Positions 49,307 through 59,800 of a DNA stretch of 64,000 nt are shown here, piece by piece. Both the position numbers and the translations under genes were made by a program. The DNA comes from Deltaproteobacteria bacterium. GTDB lineage: Bacteria; Myxococcota_A; Polyangia; Polyangiales; Polyangiaceae. The stretch lies in the NCBI GenBank assembly GCA_016218915.1, contig JACRCQ010000073.1, forward strand, positions 124,001 to 188,000, read 5' to 3'. Within the stretch, counting starts at the first letter, position 1. Each line of letters opens with the position of its first letter. Below the pieces are notes generated by a model that worked only from the letters and a program-made list of their open reading frames with translations, did not search any database and was not told the origin of the DNA.

Positions 49307-49491
49307 GGTGGAAAGCCTCCGCGGACGGGCCGGTCAGAACCACTCGGCCGGGGCCATGTATAGCGAGTCGGACGCTCTGGACAACTGGAAGCCGCAACCT
49401 ATTCCCGGCCCCAGGACAATTGGGGCGGGAAAGGGGGAAATTTGCCTGGTTGTGAGGGGACGATTCGTGGCCAGGGCCGCGGTCCGGGCGG

Positions 49492-50967
49492 TCAGCGCGC
49501 GCTGCTCTTGCTGATGCGCTCCAAATCGATTCCGAGAAGCCGCATGCGAGTCCACAGCGTGGTCCGTGACATGCCCAGCAGCTGCGCCGCACGCTCCCGG
49601 TGGCCGTCGCAGCTCGCGAGCGCTTCCTCGATCCGCTCTCGCTCTGCCCTCGAAGGTTCGTCAAGGGCAGCGGCAATCACGCCGGAGATCTTGGGCGCGG
49701 GCATGGTCGACGCCTTCTGACGGCCCGGGTTGCGCGTGATGCGCTTGGGCGCCGTGACCGACACCCGCTGCACAGGGGCGCCTACGACCGAGGTCACCGC
49801 ATCTGCGCTGATCAGGTCCTGCTCGTGCAGAAGCGTCAGCTTGGTCAACACGTTGCGCATCTCGCGGATGTTGCCAGGCCAGGGATAGGCCGAGATCATC
49901 TCGAGGGCATCTGGCGCAAACCGCATTTCCCAGCGCCCGGCGTCCCTTGCCACCTGCGCAAGGATCGCGCTCGCCAGGCGCGGTAGGTCCTCGGCACGCT
50001 CACGCAGCGGCGGCACCCGGATCATCACGCTCGCCAGCCGGTAGAACAAGGCCGGATAGAAGCTCTGGTCGTCGACCAGCGCCGAGATGTCCCGCTCGGT
50101 CGTGGCCAGCACCCGCGCCTGGAAGGGGACATCCGTATGGCAATCGATCGGACGGAACGATCCCCCTTCGATCACCTGCAGGATCGCGGGTCCCAGGGAC
50201 GTGGGCAGCTCGCTGAGCTCGCGCAGCACCAGCGTTCCGCCGCGCGCATTGGCGAGCGAGCCATGCCGGGTCGATGGGCCATCCACGAACGATCCATCGG
50301 GTTCCGCCGTGCCGAACAGGCGCTCCTCCAGTAGCTCCGGAGCGACGTCGAGCAGGTTCACCGTCACGAGCGCGGCGCGCGACTGCCCGCTCAACGAATG
50401 GATCAGGCGCGCAACGACGTCCTTGCCCACGCCGCTTTCCCCGAGGATCAGCGCGTTTGCATCGGAATTCGAGGCGACCATTCGTGCGAGCGCGGCCATT
50501 TCCTGCACCGCAGGCACCTTCGACTCGAGGAACGCGCTCTCGATCTCGTCGATTCGCGTTTCGGCCGGCGTGGTGCGGCGCGTGTGGGCCAACCCGCCTG
50601 CAGCCTCCACGACAGAAACGAGCTGGGCGACGCTCAGCGGGGCGCACAGGTAGTCGTAGGCACCGGCTTTCGCGATCGAGACCGCATGGGCAACGTTCGG
50701 AAAGTCAGCCAGAACCACGACTTCCGGACGGAGGGTGTTGGCCAGGACCGCGCGGGCCAGGTCGAGCCCTGCCTGCTTTCCTCCAAGCGCCGTCTCCAGA
50801 ATCAGGACGTCGAACACCTCCTGCTCGATCGCGCGGTTGGCTTCCTCGGAGGAATGCGCGACGCGAACGGTGTGTCCCTGCTGTCCAAGAGCATCCGAGT
50901 AGAGCAACGCGACGTGTGGGTCTGTGACCCCAAGGAGTACGTTATGACGCTCGTCAGGGCCATTCAT
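49492..50967 (-). CDS. NtrC-like regulator with degenerate receiver and AAA+ domains
   Basis: 491 residues with a receiver-like domain (about 8-125), an AAA+ central domain (about 150-390) and a C-terminal Fis-type HTH (AAQLLGMSRTTLWTRMRLLG). Walker A GESGVGKD is kept, but Walker B reads GGTLVLREL where family members have GGTLFLDEI, GAFTGA is replaced by GSFVDG, and FRxDLYYRL by FYPALFYRL. In the receiver the phospho-Asp position is Glu (LILETALGG), the Thr is Ala (VVLADF) and the Lys is Ala (YLCAP). It probably binds DNA without phosphorylation or sigma54 remodelling. The start at 50967 was chosen because it begins the receiver fold. It may govern nearby genes. Confidence 0.88.
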   Translation of the reverse strand: MNGPDERHNVLLGVTDPHVALLYSDALGQQGHTVRVAHSSEEANRAIEQEVFDVLILETALGGKQAGLDLARAVLANTLRPEVVVLADFPNVAHAVSIAKAGAYDYLCAPLSVAQLVSVVEAAGGLAHTRRTTPAETRIDEIESAFLESKVPAVQEMAALARMVASNSDANALILGESGVGKDVVARLIHSLSGQSRAALVTVNLLDVAPELLEERLFGTAEPDGSFVDGPSTRHGSLANARGGTLVLRELSELPTSLGPAILQVIEGGSFRPIDCHTDVPFQARVLATTERDISALVDDQSFYPALFYRLASVMIRVPPLRERAEDLPRLASAILAQVARDAGRWEMRFAPDALEMISAYPWPGNIREMRNVLTKLTLLHEQDLISADAVTSVVGAPVQRVSVTAPKRITRNPGRQKASTMPAPKISGVIAAALDEPSRAERERIEEALASCDGHRERAAQLLGMSRTTLWTRMRLLGIDLERISKSSAR

Positions 50968-50993
50968 CCGTGCCTCCAGGTTCCAGGGCAACA

Positions 50994-51043
50994 CTTAGCT
51001 AAGCGTACACTAAGGAAATCGCAGCAAGGTGGGATGGTGTCAA
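50994..51043 (-). promoter_or_regulatory. Promoter-like region of the degenerate regulator gene
   Basis: On the minus strand a perfect TTGACA (51043-51038) is present with a weak -10. Between it and the gene lies the 10-bp palindrome CTTAGCTAAG (50994-51003), extendable to ACACTTAG/CTAAGCGT, a plausible operator overlapping the transcript start. The region is notably AT-rich for this genome. Confidence 0.35.
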
Positions 51044-51071
51044 GCCACCACACTCACTCAATAACTACAGC

Positions 51072-51091
51072 ATTGTGAACCAGTTTACAAT
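51072..51091. promoter_or_regulatory. Palindromic operator-like site ATTGTGAAC-CA-GTTTACAAT
   Basis: A 20-bp inverted repeat with one mismatched pair, in the AT-rich gap between the regulator and the tldE-like gene. The centre spacing and half-site size suit a dimeric repressor or a Fis-type HTH protein. No second copy was seen in the window. Confidence 0.4.
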
Positions 51092-51204
51092 TGTTCCCGT
51101 TGTTCGCTCCTTCAGGTTGCCCCTGTAGAGCTTGTGACGCGTCAGGGCCCGACGCGCAAGCACGTGCGCGTCCGGACAGTCCGGCCAAACGGGTCGTGTG
51201 CGGC

Positions 51205-52575
51205 TCAGCTGCCGCCGATGGTCATCGACGCCACGCGCAAAGCCGGCGTCAGGATCGAGCTGCGAAGCTCGAAGCGATCCGCTATCGCATCGATGCTCTG
51301 CAGCAACCGGTCGAGATTCAACGAGATGGTGACCTCGCTCACAGGATGCGTGAGCTCCCCGTCCTCGATCCAGTAGCCCGACGCGCCCCGGGAGAAGTCG
51401 CCCGTGGTCGCGTTGAACCCGAACCCCATCATCTCCGTGACGTACAGCCCGCGCGGCGTGCTTCGGATGATGTCCTGCTCGGTCGATCCGGCCACCGGCT
51501 GCAGGATGAAGTTCGTGGTGCCTGGCCCGACCGCCGCGTTCGACCCGCGAGATCCGCTTGCGGTCGAGCTTCGCTCCAGCTTGCGCCCGGCGTAGGAGTC
51601 ACACAGAAACGTCCGCAAGATGCCCCGCTCCACCACGATGTTGCGGCGTGACAGCAGCCCTTCGCCGTCATGGGCGCGCGAGCCGAAGCCGCGCGGGATC
51701 AGCGGATCGTCGACGATCGTGACCAGATCCGAAGCGATCCGCGTGTTTTCGCGCGCTGCCAGGTAGCTCGAGCGGCGCCACACCGAGGAGCCCACGATGC
51801 ACGAGGCCAGAAGGCCGATCAGGGAAGCTGCGGATTCCTGGGGGAAGACGACGGCCGCTTCGGTCGTGGGAACCTTGCGGGCGCCGAGCATTCCCACGGT
51901 CCTTCGCGCTGCCTCACGCCCGATCGCTGCAGCTTCCGGCAGGTCCGCACGATGTCGACGGGCTTCGTACCAACCGCTCCGACGCTTCTTCCCGTCCGTG
52001 TCATCTGCCACCGGGACCACGCTCAACGACACCATCGAGCTTTGCCAGGTGCTCGAGAATCCTGCGGACAGCACGACTGCCGTTGCACCGGTCCCGCGCG
52101 AGAACGTCGAGCTCTGCATGTTGGTGATGCGCGGATCGAACTCGCGCGCGCCTCGCTCGCCCGCCAGCGCCGCATCGATCGCCTCCTGCGCTCCCACTTC
52201 GTCCACCGAAGGGTCGAACAGATCGAGGCTCGCAAAGGGCCCCTTCGCGATGAGCGCAGGGTCTGCTGGGCCCGCGAACGGGTCGGTCTGCGAGAGCTCT
52301 GCCAGCTCGATGCCATCGCGCACGAAGCGATCGATGCCCTCTGGCGACAGGTCCGACGTGCTGGTGAGCGCCACGCGATGGTCTCGGATGACCCGAAGCC
52401 CGGCCGAGTGGTGGGAGGCCTCCTCGAGCACCTCGACCTGCCCGACGCGGACACGTGCGGACAGATCGGCTCCTTCGCGCACGATCGCCTCGGCCACGTC
52501 AGCGCCTGCGCTGCGAGCCTTGCTCACGATCTTTTCGGCCTGCTCCAGCAGCTTGTCGAGCGCGCGTTCGGTCAT
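51205..52575 (-). CDS. TldE/PmbA-like metalloprotease subunit
   Basis: 456 residues. The TldD/PmbA family fold is visible: QVEVLEEASHHSAGLRVI near the N-terminus and RGLYVTEMMGFGFNATTGDFSRGASGYWIEDGE near the end (shown in parts: MMGFGFNATTGDFSRGASG). The HExxxH zinc motif of TldD is absent, as expected for the PmbA/TldE subunit. The partners process microcin- or RiPP-like peptides and degrade unfolded peptides. No tldD gene is next to it. Confidence 0.88.
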   Translation of the reverse strand: MTERALDKLLEQAEKIVSKARSAGADVAEAIVREGADLSARVRVGQVEVLEEASHHSAGLRVIRDHRVALTSTSDLSPEGIDRFVRDGIELAELSQTDPFAGPADPALIAKGPFASLDLFDPSVDEVGAQEAIDAALAGERGAREFDPRITNMQSSTFSRGTGATAVVLSAGFSSTWQSSMVSLSVVPVADDTDGKKRRSGWYEARRHRADLPEAAAIGREAARRTVGMLGARKVPTTEAAVVFPQESAASLIGLLASCIVGSSVWRRSSYLAARENTRIASDLVTIVDDPLIPRGFGSRAHDGEGLLSRRNIVVERGILRTFLCDSYAGRKLERSSTASGSRGSNAAVGPGTTNFILQPVAGSTEQDIIRSTPRGLYVTEMMGFGFNATTGDFSRGASGYWIEDGELTHPVSEVTISLNLDRLLQSIDAIADRFELRSSILTPALRVASMTIGGS

Positions 52576-52637
52576 GCCTCAAGTCATGGTCGCGCCGCGA
52601 TCCGAGCGCAAGGCGGATCTGGCCCGCCAGGGATTTG

Positions 52638-53219
52638 TCAGCCCGAGCGCATGCCCGACGATCGGCTGCGGACCTTGGCGGACATCAGCCGCAGCTCGCG
52701 CATCGTCAGCGCAACCGCCAGAGCGAGCACGCCGTCCATCCAGATCAACGCGTAGCCCAGGGGCGTTCCCGCAACCGATCGCGTTCCGAAGTCCCCGTGG
52801 TACTGCGACCAGGTCGCTGCGATTCCGAGACGTCGTGAGAAGATCAGGGTGCACAGCAGCGCAATCCCCACCGGGATTGCGGCGAGCGTGAGCACCGGCG
52901 CGAGCCGTCTGCGCCTCGCATGCGGCGCTGCCAGCACGAACCCGATCGGGACCGAGCTTGCGTCAACGAGCACGAGGGCGAGCACGACGGCAGACGGAAG
53001 CCGCTGGGTGTTGACGAGGTAGGCAAAAGCCCAGTCACCGTCGAATGCCACGAAGTAGCCGGCCGCAGGTGCGAACACGAGGACCGAGAACAGCGCTGCC
53101 ACGACCAACGCGCGCGACCCAAGGACCGAAGTCGGATCCGACGCGATCTCGTCGGCGGCCGCCCACGCAAAGGCGATGCCGAGCACGAATCCGAGCAAAG
53201 GAGCGATGAACGCGGGCAT
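52638..53219 (-). CDS. Small polytopic membrane protein, unknown
   Basis: 193 residues with about five or six hydrophobic helices, beginning MPAFIAPLLGFVLGIAFAW. Two charged loops contain HARRRR and SRRL. No family recognised. The ATG at 53219 is preferred over an upstream one at 53234. It follows the pattern of a single-gene unit, divergent from larB. Confidence 0.65.
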   Translation of the reverse strand: MPAFIAPLLGFVLGIAFAWAAADEIASDPTSVLGSRALVVAALFSVLVFAPAAGYFVAFDGDWAFAYLVNTQRLPSAVVLALVLVDASSVPIGFVLAAPHARRRRLAPVLTLAAIPVGIALLCTLIFSRRLGIAATWSQYHGDFGTRSVAGTPLGYALIWMDGVLALAVALTMRELRLMSAKVRSRSSGMRSG

Positions 53220-53334
53220 CGGCCTGCAAGCCAATCACAGCCCGGGGCAGGTGTACAGCGCTGTGGGGCGCCGAATGGTGGATGAATCCCGGGGCCTTTG
53301 AGGAAAGCTCGACGAGGCCATCGGAGCGCGCTAC

Positions 53335-54111
53335 ATGCGCGTCGTGGATGCATCCCAACTGCGGCGCCTGCTCGAGCAGCTCAAGGACGGGTCGATCACC
53401 GTTGACGAGGCGTTCGAAGGGGTGAAGCACGCCCCCTACGCCAACCTCGGCTTCGCGCAGGTCGATCACCACCGCGCTTTGCGCCAGGGGCTTGCCGAAG
53501 TCATCCTCGGAGAGCCCAAGACCGCCGAGCAAATCGCGGGCATCGCAGGCGAGCTCGTTCGCGCCAGCCAGAACGTGCTGGTCACACGCCTTGACGCTAC
53601 CAAGGCCGCCGCAGTCCAGTCCCTGCTACCGGAGCTCAGGTACGTTGCCCAGGCCCGCGTCGGTACCATCGAAGTCAGCCCGATCCCGCCCAGGCCGGGA
53701 TGCGTACTCGTCATCACAGGCGGAACCGGCGATATCCCTGTGGCCGAAGAGGCTGTCGAGACGCTTCGGATGTCAGGGGTTGCTGCGCAGCGCCTCTACG
53801 ACGTCGGCGTGGCCGGCATTCACCGCGTGCTGGCGCTGCGCGAATCGATCGAGAAGGCCGACGCTGCCATCGTGGTGGCAGGCATGGAAGGGGCTCTGGC
53901 AAGCGTGGTCGGCGGTCTGGCTTCCTGCCCGGTGATCGCAGTGCCCACCAGCGTCGGATACGGCGCTCAGCTCGCCGGGTTCACCCCGCTGTTCAGCATG
54001 CTCTCGTCGTGCGCCTCCGGCGTGGTCGTGGTCAACATCGACAACGGGTTCGGTGCCGCCATGGCCGTGCACCGCCTGCTGCTGACCAGCGCACGCGCAA
54101 AGAAGGGTTGA
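53335..54111 (+). CDS. larB: Nickel-pincer cofactor biosynthesis protein LarB
   Basis: 258 residues. The C-terminal part resembles the PurE fold (VLVITGGTGDIPVAEEA, VVAGMEGALASVVGG, PTSVGYG). LarB carboxylates the pyridinium ring of nicotinic acid adenine dinucleotide and hydrolyses the anhydride, the first step in making the nickel-pincer nucleotide used by lactate racemase. Its stop is 2 bp before larC, so the pair are coupled. larE and larA are not in this window. Confidence 0.93.
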   Translation: MRVVDASQLRRLLEQLKDGSITVDEAFEGVKHAPYANLGFAQVDHHRALRQGLAEVILGEPKTAEQIAGIAGELVRASQNVLVTRLDATKAAAVQSLLPELRYVAQARVGTIEVSPIPPRPGCVLVITGGTGDIPVAEEAVETLRMSGVAAQRLYDVGVAGIHRVLALRESIEKADAAIVVAGMEGALASVVGGLASCPVIAVPTSVGYGAQLAGFTPLFSMLSSCASGVVVVNIDNGFGAAMAVHRLLLTSARAKKG

Positions 54112-54113
54112 GC

Positions 54114-55610
<1,497 letters not shown>

Positions 55611-56891
55611 CCAGGAACTCCTCGATGGGCGGGTAGACATCGCGGCTCACGCCTGCACCCAAGGCCAGGTCACCGTGCCCGTACCCGCCCTTGCTGCCGT
55701 CCTCGCCCAGCAAAACAAATCGCTTGAAAACCCTTGGATTCGCGGCACCCCACGCCTCGAACGCATGTCGGACCGTTGCCGGCGGTGCAATGCGATCCGC
55801 CGATCCCGCAATGAACAGGGCCGGCACGTTCGCATCCTCGAGGCCTCGCAGGATCGGCTTGCCATCGATCTCGATCGTGCCGTCTCGGCTCGCCCACCTC
55901 AGGAAGTCCGCGTGCAGCGCGCTCGCCACGTCCTCGATGCAGTTCACCAACCCGCGGCGGGTCATGCCGCGCTCCATGTTCTTCGGGTTGAGGATCGCGT
56001 GGTGCAGAGGGGTGGCGAACCATTCGGATTGGAACGCGTAGGCAATGGCGAGCGTGCGAAGGGGAAGCGTGGGCATCAGGCTGCGCGGGATGCTGCCGAT
56101 GAAACGTGGCACACGGACGGGCGAGTCGATCCGCCCCGGGGCGCCGACGAACGCGGCGCGACGAATCAAGCGCTCGGGGACTTCACGGCCGAGCGTGGCG
56201 TACAGCAGGATACCGCCCATCGAGAAGCCGACGTAGTCGAGCTGAGGTGCTCCGGTCCGATCAAGCACGGTGCCGATGGCGAGGGGCAGATCGTAGTGCG
56301 CCATGTTGGCGAAGCAGGTCTTGCGACGCAGGGTCGGGCGCAGGCGCAGCCCGCTGCGCAGTGTCACCAGCCAGACGTCTCTTCCCCGGGCCTTGAGATA
56401 CCGCGCCAGGGAATGGTCCGGGTCTCCGTCCTGGTTGCGGTGGTTCGATGCCACGCCGTGGACCAGCAGAACCGGCGGCAGCGCGCTTGGCTCGGCCGGA
56501 GCAATCCTTCGCAGCTCGATCCTGGACCCATCGGCAGTGTCGATCGATTCGACCGCTTCGTAGCCGAGCGCGAGCGTGAGCTGACGCCGCCACCATGCGA
56601 GGTGCAGGGCCGCAGACACCACGAAAAGCAGCGCAACGCCGCCTGCGAGCAGGAAGTATGCGCCTGTGGATCCGGTGATCCGGATCAAGTGCTGTAGCCA
56701 GTCCGACAAGCCCCCCAAAGATAGGCACAGAGATGCGGCGTGCAACCGAATTCCTTCACCAAGAGCGCGTGAACCGGTCGAGCCCGGATCAGGCGAAGCG
56801 CCTCGCGCAGTGCCACGAAATGGCAATTGTCGGGCTTGGACATTGACGCTCCCGGCGTACCCCGCTCATAAGAGCCACCGGTCGTCTTGCC

Positions 56892-59800
56892 ATGAATCGA
56901 ACCGTCCTCTCCGTCGCCCGCACCCACAACCTCAAAGGCATCTCGCTCCAGCTCGAAGGCGGAGAGCTCGTTGCCGTCACAGGCGTGTCCGGTGCAGGGA
57001 AGTCCTCGTTGTGCATCGACACGCTCTATGCGGAAGGGCAGCGACGCTTCGTCGAAAGCTTCAGCCCCTACGCGCGCCAGTTCCTCGAGCGCCATGAGCG
57101 TCCGCCGATCGACAAGCTCGATCCGGTGCCCGCCGCGGTCGCAGTGGATCGCCGCGCTCCGGTGAAGAGCTCACGATCCACGGTGGCGACCATGGCCGAC
57201 GTGGAGCCGTACCTGTCTGCGTTGTTCCTGCGCGAAGCTCTGCCGATGTGCCCGGACTGCAAGGTGGTCGCGCGGCACATCGATGCAGCCCAGGCCGCTT
57301 CGCAGGCGCTCGAAGGGCTCAAGTCCGCGCGCGTGCTCGTGGTCTACCCCAGGCGGGTCGAAGGCACTGCTGCCTATCTGGAAGCGCGAGATTCGCTCGT
57401 GGCAGCGGGAAACCGGCGCGTGCTGGTGGCAGGAGCGGTGCGCGATCTCGATGAGGTCCGCCCAAGCGAAGTGCTGGGAGCGGGCGGACAATTCGACGTG
57501 GTCCTGGATCGCGTGACTGTGGGAAGCGCGTCGCGGCTTCGTGTGCAGGAAGCGTTCGAGCGGGGGTGGCGCGAAGGGGGCGGCGTCGTTGCGGTGGTGA
57601 CCGAGGACGGCGCGCGGCGCCTGGTGCGCCAGGGATTGGTGTGTCCTTCGTGCGCACGCGCCTTCGAGCCTGCCCGGCCGGGGCTGTTCTCGTACCAGTC
57701 GCCCGTCGGCGCCTGCAGCACCTGCAAGGGATTCGGCAGGGTGATTGGCCTGGATCTGCGCAAGGTGATTCCAGATCCCGGCAAGTCCCTCAACGAGAGA
57801 GTCATCCGTCCCTGGAGCGGGAAAGCGGCGCAGTGGGAGCGGCGCGTCATGCGCAAGTACTGCGAGCGCATGGGCATCGACATGGACCTGCCGTGGGCGC
57901 TGCTCACCGAGGCACAGCGCAATGCGGTGCTGGATGGGGAAGGAACCTGGAAGGGCAAGAAGTACCCCGGCGTGCGCCTGTGGTTCAAATGGATGGAAGG
58001 GCGCGCGTACAAGATGCACGTACGCGTGTTCCTGTCGCGCTACCGCTCCTATGATCCGTGTCCAACCTGCGACGGAAAGAGGCTCAACGAGTCAGCGCTT
58101 TCGTATCGAATCGACGGAATGGATCTTTCCCAGTGGCACGGTCTGGAGCTGCGAGAAGTCGTCGAGCGCCTGGAGCGGCTCCCCACGAGAAACGCCCAGG
58201 GAGATCTCATCCGCCGCGAGCTCGTTTCGCGGGTCGGCTTCCTGTGCGAGGTCGGGCTCGGCTACCTGACCCTCGATCGGCAGGCACGTACGCTGTCCGG
58301 CGGCGAAGCGCAGCGCGTGTCGCTCACGGCTGCGCTTGGCGCGTCCTTGACGGGCGCTCTGATCGTGCTCGACGAGCCCACGGTGGGGCTGCACGTGACG
58401 GACATTCCGCCGCTGGTGCGCACGATGCGCACGCTGGCGGACAACGGCAACAGCGTGCTGGTGGTGGAGCACGAGCCATCTGTGATTCGCGCTACGGACC
58501 GGGTCATCGATCTGGGGCCAGGTGCTGGGGCGCGCGGTGGGGAGATCCTGTTTTCGGGCACGCCTGCAGCGCTCGCGAAGCGGAGCGACCTTCCCACCGG
58601 ACGGGCACTCGCTGACCTCGATGCCAACAGGAAGTGGCCGCGACGAACGCCGCGCTCTTGGCTGACCGTGCGCAATGCCCGGGCGAACAACCTCGCAGGC
58701 TTGGACGTCCGTCTTCCGTTGGGCGTGGTGTGTGCCCTGAGCGGGCCCAGCGGCTCCGGCAAGAGCACGCTGGCTGAGGAGGTGCTCTACCGCGCAGTGG
58801 CCGCGCACTTGTCCGTGGCAGATGTGGAGCCGGCCGGCGACCACGATCGGATCGAAGGACTCGAATCCCTCTACAACGTGGTTCTTGTAGATCAGGCGCC
58901 TTTGGGAAGGACGTCCCGGGGCAATCCGGCGACCTACACCAAGGCCTGGGATCGAATTCGAGATCGGTTCGCAAACGAGCCGTCCGCGAAGTCTGCAGGG
59001 TTCGGACCTTCGCACTTCTCCTTCAACGTGAGCGCCGGTCGTTGCGAGGCGTGCTCCGGCGAAGGCTACGAGACCGTCGAGATGCAGTTCCTCGCGGATG
59101 TGTCGCTGCTTTGCCCGGTCTGCCGCGGCAAGCGCTTCCGGAGCGAGGTGCTGGAAGTCCGGTATCGCGGCCGATCCGTGGCGGACGTGCTGCAGATGAC
59201 GGTCGACGAGGTCCTGGAATGGGCCGACGACGATGCCCACCTCACGCGGAGCCTCCAGCCCCTGACCCGTCTCGGGTTGGGCTACCTTCCACTCGGCCAG
59301 CCGCTCAGCACGCTATCAGGCGGCGAAGCGCAGCGTCTCAAGCTGGCGCGCGCGCTGCGAGGCTCGGTGGATGGCACGCTGTTCGTTCTCGACGAGCCCA
59401 GCGCAGGGCTGCATCCGGAGGACGTCGGGTATCTCGTGGATGCCATGCACGACCTTGCCTCGCGCGGAGCCAGCGTGATCGTCGTGGATCATGATCTGCA
59501 GGTGATTCGCGCGTGCGATTGGGTCGTGGATCTCGGACCGGGCGCAGGACGCGATGGCGGCAACGTGGTGGCCGAGGGCACGCCTGAGCACATCGCCCAA
59601 GGAAAAGGGCGCACGGCGCTGGCATTGCGCGAAGCCGCTTTGCCCGCCGCGCGAAGCGCGAGGAAGGCCGCAGACAGGCCCGCGGTCGGAGATGCGATCC
59701 AGATCCAGAATGCCCGGGAGCACAACCTGAGGGAGGTCACCTGCGCCATTCCCAAGGAGAAGCTCGTCGTGGTCACCGGGCCGAGCGGCTCTGGCAAGAG

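Noticed and set aside
53700..54113. N-terminal extension of larC inside larB
   Set aside because: It overlaps larB on the same strand; the ATG 2 bp after larB is natural for a coupled pair.
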